Shown piece by piece: positions 1-5,728 of a stretch of 6,375 bases of DNA. Source of the stretch: Lentisphaerota bacterium (GTDB lineage: Bacteria > Verrucomicrobiota > Kiritimatiellia > RFP12 > UBA3636); NCBI GenBank assembly GCA_012514445.1, contig JAAZAI010000325.1, forward strand, positions 1 to 6,375, in the 5' to 3' direction. The stretch's first letter is position 1. Each line of letters begins with the position of its first letter. Made by a program: the position numbers and the translations under genes. The notes under the pieces were generated by a model. It was not told where the DNA came from, searched no databases, and worked only from the letters and a program-made list of their open reading frames with translations.

Positions 1-1
1 C

Positions 2-1267
<1,266 letters not shown>

Positions 1268-1269
1268 CC

Positions 1270-1285
1270 CCGCGCGGCCGCGCGG
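1270..1285. terminator. Perfect 16-bp GC palindrome after purH
   Basis: The sequence ccgcgcggccgcgcgg begins 3 bases after the purH stop codon and is its own reverse complement. As RNA it can fold into a very stable stem of six G-C pairs closed by GGCC. No T-tract follows (the next bases are ctgaattgg), so it is not a canonical intrinsic terminator. It may act as an RNA-end-protecting stem or a weak terminator, or simply be a GC-rich palindrome. Confidence 0.35.
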
Positions 1286-1296
1286 CTGAATTGGCA

Positions 1297-1375
1297 GGAA
1301 CCACGAATGGACGCGAATGAACACGAGTCTGCGGTCGCGTGGTTTTGACCGGATTTCAGGATTGACACGATTGGG
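1297..1375. repeat. Diverged dispersed-repeat blocks ('acgaatg' and 'aggatt' type)
   Basis: Two low-complexity blocks lie side by side. Positions 1301-1325 read as near-copies of an 'acgaatg/acgcgaatga/acacgag' theme, with cacgaatg, gcgaatga and acacgag in succession. Positions 1343-1373 read as a degraded 'ccggattt-caggatt-gacacgatt' series. From memory, similar strings are common intergenic filler in Verrucomicrobia-like and some other genomes; that recognition is inference. A 7-bp inverted repeat, aaccacg (1299-1305) and cgtggtt (1338-1344), encloses the first block. No credible reading frame covers this stretch. Confidence 0.4.
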
Positions 1376-1390
1376 AGGGTGGGGCGTCTT

Positions 1391-1416
1391 GTGCGCAGGG
1401 CTCAGTCTCTGCGCGC
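1391..1416. other. Small GC hairpin in the purH-MATE gap
   Basis: gcgcag (1393-1398) can pair with ctgcgc (1409-1414) around a 10-nt loop. The stem can extend by a T-G wobble and a G-C pair to about 8 bp. No T-tract follows. The function is unknown and the fold could be chance in such GC-rich DNA. Confidence 0.25.
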
Positions 1417-1480
1417 CTTCCGGCGTCCAGTACACCGCCAGCCCTTCGCCTGCGTGGCCCCGCCATCGCTCGATTCCACT

Positions 1481-1546
1481 TACCCGTACTCGTTCACATT
1501 CACGTACACGTACACGTACTCGATTATGATTACGATTATGATTAGG
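1481..1546. repeat. Eleven tandem degenerate hexamers
   Basis: Exactly 66 bases divide without gaps into eleven hexamers: tacccg, tactcg, ttcaca, ttcacg, tacacg, tacacg, tactcg, attatg, attacg, attatg, attagg. The loose consensus is (t/a)(a/t)(c/t)(a/t/c)(c/t)g, with the G at position 6 kept in ten of eleven units. The first seven units form a TAC/TTC-type block and the last four an ATTATG/ATTACG block, as if two related arrays had been joined. Frames through it give dipeptide alternation (Tyr-Thr, Thr-Arg, Ile-Met), which is a by-product of the period and not a protein signal. Confidence 0.8.
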
Positions 1547-1551
1547 AACCT

Positions 1552-1592
1552 CCAGTTTCCAGTTTCAAATACCCTAGCCCCTAGCCGCTAGC
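1552..1592. repeat. Two heptamer mini-arrays
   Basis: Six bases after the hexamer array come two exact copies of ccagttt (1552-1565). Six bases further come three heptamers, ccctagc, ccctagc and cgctagc (1572-1592). They fill most of the DNA just before the MATE gene, so its leader is repeat-derived. The last 18 bases before the ATG are pyrimidine-rich and show no Shine-Dalgarno sequence. Confidence 0.7.
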
Positions 1593-1610
1593 CCCTTCTC
1601 TCTCCCCTCT

Positions 1611-2975
1611 ATGAACCCCAAACACGCTCCTGGCGGCCTGCGCGAAGTGCTCGCGATCGCGCTGCCCATGGTGATTGGCAACTCCGCCTTCACTGTGATG
1701 CAGTTCTGCGATCGGCTCTTCCTTGCCTGGCATTCGGATCTGGCCATCCAGGCGGCCATGCCCGCCGGTCTGCTCTCCTTCGCCCTCGTCTGTCTCTTTA
1801 CGGCCATCGCGGGCTACTCCTCCACGTTCGTCTCCCAATACCATGGTGCGAAGGAGGAGGCCAACAGCGTCCATGCGGCCGCGCAAGGACTGATCTTCAT
1901 GCTGCTCAGCACCCCGGTGCTGCTGCTGATGATCCCGCTGGGCTCCCGCATGTTCGCCTGGTTCGGCCACGCGCCGGACCTCGTCGCGCAGGAGATCGTG
2001 TACTTCGAATGGATGATCTACGGCGCGCTGCCGATGGGCCTGAACTGGACGCTCGCCGGCTACTTCACCGGCCGTGGCAAAGTCCACCTCGCCACCGCCG
2101 CCAACATCGTCGGATGCGTGGCCAACGTGGCGCTCGACTACGCGATGATCTTCGGCCGCTTCGGCTTTTCCGAGATGGGCCTGCGAGGCGCGGCGGTCGC
2201 GACGTGCGCGTCGAGCGCGCTGACGACGGCGATTCTCCTCGCGGCGATGCTGCGCTCCGCGCCGGTCCGCGCGCTCGGCCTGCGCCGCGCGTTCGTCTTC
2301 CAGCGCGACCTCATGCGCCGCCTGCTCTACTTCGGCTATCCCGCGGGCGTGCAGATCCTGCTGGACGTCGGCGCCTTCTCCGTCTTCGTGCTGATGACCG
2401 CGCGGCTGGAGCCCGCCGTGCTGACCGTGGCCAACGTCGTCTTCAGCATCAACAATCTGGCGTTCTCGCCGCTCATGGGCTTCGGGAACGCCGCCGCCGT
2501 GCTCACCGGCCAGCATCGCGGCGCCGGCAACGCCGACCACGCCCGCAAGGCCGGCTGGTCTTCCCTCAAGCTCGCCTGGATCTACATGGCGTTCATCGGC
2601 GCCGTCTTCGTGATCTTCCCCGAGACGCTGCTCTCGCTCTTCATCCGCGAAGACAGCATCGCCGCCGCCACGCCGACCTTCCTGCGCACCGGACGCCATC
2701 TGCTCTACGTGATGACGCTCTGGGGTGTGCTCGATTCGGCCAACATCGTGCTCATGGGCGCCCTCAAAGGCGTGGGCGACACGAAGTTCGTGATGATCTT
2801 CATTTCGCTGCTGTCCTGGCTGCTCTGGCTTCCCGGCGAGATGCTCATCTTCCACTTCAACGGTGGCATCCTCGCCGCGTGGCTCTGGATGGGGGTCTTC
2901 GTCGCCGTCGCCGCCTTTGGCTTCGCCCAGCGCTGGCATCGCGGAAAATGGAGGCGCATCCATGTCATCCACTAG
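1611..2975 (+). CDS. MATE-family multidrug/metabolite exporter
   Basis: An inner-membrane transporter of the MATE (NorM/DinF-like) superfamily, which exports cationic drugs or metabolites in exchange for Na+ or H+. The 454 residues match the usual family length and are strongly hydrophobic, consistent with twelve membrane helices in two six-helix halves. Seen: the N-terminal helix entry REVLAIALPMVIGN (11-24) followed by MQFCDRLFLAW (30-40), STFVSQYHGAKEEANS (71-86), and TGRGKVHLATAANIVGCVANVALDY (153-177, read in two parts). The second-half counterpart is ALKGVGDTKFVM (384-395). A basic tail, RWHRGKWRRIH, lies in the cytoplasm by the positive-inside rule. The ATG at 1611 is chosen because it sits just before the first helix as in homologues; no Shine-Dalgarno is visible upstream. 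It overlaps the next gene by 14 nt, so the two are probably translated from one mRNA. The substrate cannot be read from the sequence. Confidence 0.93.
   Translation: MNPKHAPGGLREVLAIALPMVIGNSAFTVMQFCDRLFLAWHSDLAIQAAMPAGLLSFALVCLFTAIAGYSSTFVSQYHGAKEEANSVHAAAQGLIFMLLSTPVLLLMIPLGSRMFAWFGHAPDLVAQEIVYFEWMIYGALPMGLNWTLAGYFTGRGKVHLATAANIVGCVANVALDYAMIFGRFGFSEMGLRGAAVATCASSALTTAILLAAMLRSAPVRALGLRRAFVFQRDLMRRLLYFGYPAGVQILLDVGAFSVFVLMTARLEPAVLTVANVVFSINNLAFSPLMGFGNAAAVLTGQHRGAGNADHARKAGWSSLKLAWIYMAFIGAVFVIFPETLLSLFIREDSIAAATPTFLRTGRHLLYVMTLWGVLDSANIVLMGALKGVGDTKFVMIFISLLSWLLWLPGEMLIFHFNGGILAAWLWMGVFVAVAAFGFAQRWHRGKWRRIHVIH
2950..2954 (+). promoter_or_regulatory. Shine-Dalgarno GGAGG inside the MATE gene
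   Basis: GGAGG lies 7 bases before the ATG at 2962, inside the last codons of the MATE gene. It is the best ribosome-binding site in the window. It fixes the flavoprotein start at 2962 rather than at the in-frame ATG at 2863, and it places the 21-bp repeats inside the translated region. Confidence 0.7.
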
Positions 2976-4311
2976 GCGTCTTGATTCGCGCCCTCCGCAT
3001 TTTGATTCGCGCCCTCCGCATCTTGATTCGCGCCCTCCGCATCTTGATTCGCGCCCTCCGTGGCGCGTAGAAACATCAGCCTTCGCCGCGATCATCGTCG
3101 GCGGAGGCGCCGCCGGCCTCGTCGCCGCCGCGTTTTCCACGGGCCGCGCGCTCGTCCTCGAGCGCCTCGACCGCCCCGGCGCCAAGCTGCTCGCCACGGG
3201 CGGCGGCCGCTGCAATGTCACTCATGACACGGACGCCGCCGACATCGTCGCGGCGTTCGGGAAGCGCGCGCGGTTCATGACCGACGCCCTGCGCCGCTGG
3301 CCTCCCGCGGACATCCGCCGCTTCCTCGCCGACCACGGCGTCCCGACGGTCGTCGAATCGGACGGCTGCGTCTTTCCCGCCTCGGGCCGCGCCGCGGACG
3401 TGCGCGACGCGCTCGTCGCCGCCGCGCGGCGCGCCGGCGCCGAGATTCGCTGCGGCGTCAAGGTCGCGCGCATCCTGCTCGACGAGGCCGGCACCGCGGT
3501 GCGCGGCGTCGAAACTGCCTGTGGCGAAGTCCTGACGGCGCCGCGGATCGTGCTCGCCGCAGGCGGACGCGCCTGGCCCTCGCTGGGCTCGGACGGCTCC
3601 GGCCTGGCGCTGGCTCGAGAGGCCGGGCTTTCGCTGGTGCCTCCGACGCCCGCGCTGGTGCCGCTCGTCGCGGCCGAAAGCTGGATGTCCGATCTCGCCG
3701 GCCTCTCGTGCCCTGACGCGGCCGTCTCGATCGAGCCGCGCGGGCGCGCGGTTCGTGGACCGCTGCTCTTCACTCACCGCGGGCTGAGCGGACCGGCCGT
3801 GCTCGCGCTTTCGGGCGACGTCGCGCACGCCCTCGCGGAAGATTCGCCGACACGGTTGCGCATCGCCTTCCGGGCGGATTGGACGGATGCGGACTGGCTG
3901 GCGGCGTTTTCTGCATGGCGGACGGCTCACGGGGCCCGGCTTGTCCGCAATCTCTTGGCGGAGGCGCTTCCCAAGGCGCTGGCGCATCGGCTTTGCGAAC
4001 GGGCGGAAATCGGGGAGGACGTGGTGGCGGCCCGGCTCGACCGGGCCGCGGCGCTTGCGCTCGCGGAGTTTTGCGCTGCGTGTCCCGTGGCGATCGCCGG
4101 CACGGAAGGATGGGATCGGGCGATGGTCACGCGCGGCGGCGTGGCGTTGAGCGAACTCGATCCCAGGACGCTCGAATCCCGCCGCGTCGCCGGTCTGCGC
4201 GTCGCGGGAGAGCTTGTCGATCTCGACGCCCCCTGCGGCGGCTACAACCTCACCTGGGCGTTCGCCTCCGGCCGTCTGGCAATCGAGGCGCAGCCCCCGT
4301 TCAACGCATGA
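2962..4311 (+). CDS. HI0933/YhiN-family FAD-dependent oxidoreductase with repeat-bearing N-terminus
   Basis: A flavoprotein of the HI0933/YhiN family (often annotated NAD(P)/FAD-dependent oxidoreductase or aminoacetone oxidase-like); its physiological reaction is poorly defined. The 449-residue product shows the dinucleotide-binding motif IIVGGGAAGLVAAA (44-57), the family signature PGAKLLATGGGRCNVTH (72-88), AAGGRAWPSLGSDGSG (199-214), LLFTHRGLSGPAVLALS (268-284) and the C-terminal flavin-contact segments TRGGVALSELDPRT (390-403), AGELVDLDAPCGGYNL (415-430) and WAFASGRLA (432-440). Family members normally begin only a few residues before the GxGxxG motif. Here about 40 residues come first, built of (L/F)DSRPPH units (7-33) encoded by a 21-bp tandem repeat. 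No in-frame ATG, GTG or TTG lies between the repeats and the Rossmann fold, so the repeats must be translated if the gene is expressed from the strong GGAGG site. It probably shares an mRNA with the MATE gene. Confidence 0.92.
   Translation: MSSTRRLDSRPPHFDSRPPHLDSRPPHLDSRPPWRVETSAFAAIIVGGGAAGLVAAAFSTGRALVLERLDRPGAKLLATGGGRCNVTHDTDAADIVAAFGKRARFMTDALRRWPPADIRRFLADHGVPTVVESDGCVFPASGRAADVRDALVAAARRAGAEIRCGVKVARILLDEAGTAVRGVETACGEVLTAPRIVLAAGGRAWPSLGSDGSGLALAREAGLSLVPPTPALVPLVAAESWMSDLAGLSCPDAAVSIEPRGRAVRGPLLFTHRGLSGPAVLALSGDVAHALAEDSPTRLRIAFRADWTDADWLAAFSAWRTAHGARLVRNLLAEALPKALAHRLCERAEIGEDVVAARLDRAAALALAEFCAACPVAIAGTEGWDRAMVTRGGVALSELDPRTLESRRVAGLRVAGELVDLDAPCGGYNLTWAFASGRLAIEAQPPFNA
2980..3063 (+). 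repeat. Four tandem copies of a 21-bp unit, in frame
   Basis: The units lie at 2980-3000, 3001-3021, 3022-3042 and 3043-3063. Units 1 and 3 are identical (cttgattcgcgccctccgcat), unit 2 differs only at its first base, and unit 4 differs only in its last three bases (tgg for cat). Twenty-one bases is seven codons, so the array keeps the frame and encodes LDSRPPH, FDSRPPH, LDSRPPH and LDSRPPW. Near identity, including at third codon positions, points to recent expansion rather than selection on the peptide. It lies just after the MATE stop codon, where an intergenic repeat would be expected. Confidence 0.92.
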
Positions 4312-4948
4312 GTTCGGAGTCCGGAGTGCGTGGTTGCGTGAGTCTTTCTCCCGACTCGTGAATGTTAACGCACACTTCGTAACTCACGCCCTCCGCCCTC
4401 TTTTTCTTGAGCAACTCCGCCCTCACGCAATCACGCCCTCCGCCCTCGCATACCGTGAAACGCCACAGGAGGGCGCGATCTTCGGCCGAAGCGTAGGCGA
4501 TGCCGATCCGGGGGGAGGCGATGAACGGCGGCGAGGAGCCATCGTCCTCGATCCAGAGACGTTTCGACTCGAGCAGGTTTTCGCGGTTGAGCGCGCGGGT
4601 GATGTCCAGCGCCCGGGTGAGTCTGTCGGGGCCGGCATGGCCTTCCACTCCGCGGACGAGCACAGCCTCGGGCGAGCCCTCGGGGCCGGTGACGATGTTG
4701 AGCATCTCGTGCATGCCGTAGCACAGGTAGACGTAGGTTCGCCCGCCCGCTTCGTACATGACCGCCGTCCGCGCCGTGCGGCCGCGTCGCGCGTGGCAGG
4801 CCGTGTCGGCCTCGCCGCAGTACGCTTCCGTTTCGGTGATCCGCAGTCGGACCTCCTTGCGGCCGAACCGTCGGCAGAGCAGCTTGCCCAGCAGCCCGGG
4901 CGCGGCGACATCCGCCGACTGCGCATAGAACGCCGCTTCAAGTCTCAT
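4301..4948 (-). CDS. mpg: DNA-3-methyladenine glycosylase (AAG/MPG family) with repeat-derived C-terminal tail
   Basis: A base-excision-repair enzyme that flips out and cuts the glycosidic bond of 3-methyladenine, hypoxanthine and other alkylated or deaminated purines, leaving an abasic site. In the 215-residue product the core is intact: GLLGKLLCRRF (18-28), TETEAYCG (38-45) with catalytic Glu41 and stacking Tyr43, His52, YVYLCYGMH (72-80) with Tyr74 and the intercalating Tyr77, LNIVTGPEGSPEAVLVRG (83-100), ASPRIGI (144-150) and LWRFTV (161-166). Residue equivalence to human AAG E125, Y127, H136, Y159, Y162 and N169 is by eye. The family normally ends a few residues after the RFYV-like strand; here about 48 extra residues (168-215) follow, rich in Arg, Lys and Glu and coded by repeats. 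Codons there (agg, aaa, aga, att) differ from the GC3-rich body. The ATG has a weak GGTGGTG-type site upstream. Its stop overlaps the flavoprotein stop, convergent. Confidence 0.93.
   Translation of the reverse strand: MRLEAAFYAQSADVAAPGLLGKLLCRRFGRKEVRLRITETEAYCGEADTACHARRGRTARTAVMYEAGGRTYVYLCYGMHEMLNIVTGPEGSPEAVLVRGVEGHAGPDRLTRALDITRALNRENLLESKRLWIEDDGSSPPFIASPRIGIAYASAEDRALLWRFTVCEGGGRDCVRAELLKKKRAEGVSYEVCVNIHESGERLTQPRTPDSELMR
4384..4447. repeat. Direct repeats coding the glycosylase tail
   Basis: A 17-bp sequence, tcacgccctccgccctc, occurs exactly at 4384-4400 and 4431-4447, 47 bp apart. A partial copy, ctccgccctcacg, lies between them at 4415-4427. On the minus strand these are GAGGGCGGAGGGCGTGA units read as codons of the glycosylase C-terminus. 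The core cgccctccgc is also the centre of the 21-bp unit at 2980-3063, and both arrays carry 'gcat' close by, so they may be one repeat family. Confidence 0.75.
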
Positions 4949-5109
4949 CGTTCACCACCCGATAGTCGCAACGGTTGTGGAAGCAGGATATGAAACGCCG
5001 CCCGGACTTGCTCATGTCAAACGCCTCTGCAATGCATCCTTCATATCAACTGCCATCCAAAGTAATCGAACGGCGGCTCGGCGTCAATCGTTGAGTTCTG
5101 GTGGAGATC

Positions 5110-5160
5110 CGCTCGGGGCAAGTCCGAGCGCAGCCAGATGGCACCGATGGCGCGAGCCAT
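5110..5160. repeat. Pair of hairpins, REP-like candidate
   Basis: cgctcgg (5110-5116) pairs with ccgagcg (5124-5130) around a 7-nt loop. Next, atggc (5147-5151) pairs with gccat (5156-5160) around a GCGA (GNRA-type) tetraloop. Both hairpins are bracketed by ggagatc at 5103-5109 and 5161-5167, so the unit is a direct-repeat-flanked double hairpin. REP elements mobilised by RAYT transposases are short hairpins preceded by a GTAG or GGAG tetranucleotide, and a RAYT gene begins about 570 bp away. With only one copy in view, the assignment is tentative. Confidence 0.35.
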
Positions 5161-5176
5161 GGAGATCGCGCTTACA

Positions 5177-5234
5177 CCCTAAAAAACAGGGGTCAAAATC
5201 GCCTGTAAGGCCTGTTTTCGGGGGTGAAAACGCC
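5177..5234. terminator. Inverted and direct repeat; possible leftward terminator
   Basis: aaaacagg (5183-5190) is the inverted partner of cctgtttt (5211-5218). An inner alternative pairs 5186-5190 with 5202-5206. Read on the minus strand, the inner stem ACAGG...CCTGT runs into TTTTT, resembling a weak intrinsic terminator for leftward transcription, placed before the glycosylase gene. Overlaid on this is an imperfect direct repeat: ggggtcaaaatcgcc (from 5189) and ggggtgaaaacgcc (5221-5234). The stem is short, so the terminator call is weak; the repeat structure itself is clear. Confidence 0.35.
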
Positions 5235-5523
5235 ATTAAACTATTGGGGGAGAGCATACTAGTGACGACTACCGTCGAGGGGGACAGAGTTATGTCTAGT
5301 TAAGTCGTTGGTCGATAGGATCATGACGTCGGTTGTCGTCGAAATGGCGTGAATCACGGAGTCTCGACGCCGAAGCCTGTTCCAATCACCAAGCCGCTGA
5401 GGTCTGTGACTTCTCCAACATTCGGCCACGGAGTCTTTCGTGCATTTGGGAGTATCCGGGCCAAAGGGCTGAAACAGGGATGAAGCGTATTAGGGTGGGA
5501 TGACGATCAGGTCGGCGAGGTGG

Positions 5524-5682
5524 TCATGCCTCGGCGTCGCCGTTTCCGACGATCATCGACTTGTCCCGGTCCATGAACACGAGGTTGCCGTCCAGGTCGA
5601 AGACGAAGTCGGCGTTCAGGTCGACGTTTGCGCCCAGTTCGTGGACGACCTCGGCAAACCCCGATTGATGGACGATGCCGCC
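5524..5682 (-). pseudogene. Coding-like 3' remnant of an unrecognised gene
   Basis: On the minus strand, 52 codons from the GGIVHQSGF segment to the stop at 5524 show strong coding composition: nearly all third positions are G or C (runs such as GAC CTG AAC GCC GAC TTC GTC TTC GAC CTG GAC GGC AAC CTC GTG TTC). This matches the genes of this window and is unlike the flanking DNA. The peptide is acidic, with ADFVFDLDGNLVFMDRDK, and ends in VGNGDAEA. I do not recognise the family. No well-placed start with a ribosome site exists: the frame runs upstream into the antisense of the transposase start, where ATGs at 5730 and 5766 have no Shine-Dalgarno. The simplest reading is the tail of a gene whose 5' part was lost when the transposase arrived; a small intact gene of about 68 codons is the alternative. 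Confidence 0.4.
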
Positions 5683-5712
5683 CGTTTTTTGGTTCCCCGG
5701 TCTTGCCGCTCG

Positions 5713-5721
5713 TGGTAGAAT
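5713..5721 (+). promoter_or_regulatory. Extended -10 promoter of the transposase gene
   Basis: TGG-TAGAAT is an extended -10 element (TGn followed by TAGAAT at 5716-5721). Transcription would be expected to start about 7 bases further on, at or beside the A of the ATG at 5729, giving a leaderless mRNA. This agrees with the absence of a Shine-Dalgarno. No good -35 is seen, which extended -10 promoters can do without. Confidence 0.45.
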
Positions 5722-5728
5722 TCCCCTC

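Larger units (their letters stand above)
4949..5523. other. Intergenic region with structured DNA, no convincing gene
   Basis: About 575 bases with no frame that looks coding by composition. A 108-codon plus-strand frame (4977-5303) has no recognisable domain or codon bias and is treated as chance. The region holds hairpins at 5110-5160, a terminator-like and direct-repeat structure at 5177-5234, a GGGGAC-led segment at 5280-5304, and a 10-bp direct repeat, cacggagtct, at 5355-5364 and 5427-5436. The segment from 5170 to about 5310 is visibly richer in A+T than the genes. The glycosylase promoter should lie at the left end, read leftward. A perfect TTGACA (5020-5015, minus strand) is present there, but no -10 box sits at proper spacing. 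Confidence 0.6.

Noticed and set aside
1362..1367. TTGACA as a -35 box for the MATE gene
   Set aside because: No -10-like hexamer lies 16-18 bases downstream; it is part of the diverged 'aggattgacacgatt' repeat.
1317..1591. Two overlapping 70-codon plus-strand frames with Thr-Arg or Tyr-Thr repeats
   Set aside because: The dipeptide pattern is a consequence of the hexamer array, and neither frame has a ribosome site or a recognisable domain.
2863..2961. Upstream in-frame ATG at 2863 as the flavoprotein start
   Set aside because: It would overlap the MATE gene by over 110 bp and give a Ser/Pro-rich non-homologous leader; the ATG at 2962 has GGAGG at ideal spacing.
2980..3063. CRISPR-like array
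   Set aside because: The units abut with no spacers and are in frame within a gene; there are no cas genes nearby.
1581..3221. 546-codon minus-strand frame across the MATE gene
   Set aside because: Its His/Arg/Glu/Gly-rich product is the typical antisense of a GC-rich membrane protein gene; the plus-strand MATE motifs are decisive.
5015..5020. Minus-strand TTGACA as the glycosylase -35 box
   Set aside because: The nearest AT-rich hexamers (cataTC/TATCCT) are more than 20 bases away, so the pair is not a convincing promoter.
4977..5303. 108-codon plus-strand frame
   Set aside because: No family resemblance, no codon bias like the neighbouring genes, and it runs through hairpins and repeats; it overlaps the expected glycosylase promoter region.
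5500..5718. Plus-strand 72-codon frame opposite the orphan coding tail
   Set aside because: The GC3 pattern fits the minus strand; the plus frame reads as a Val/Asp/His-rich shadow.
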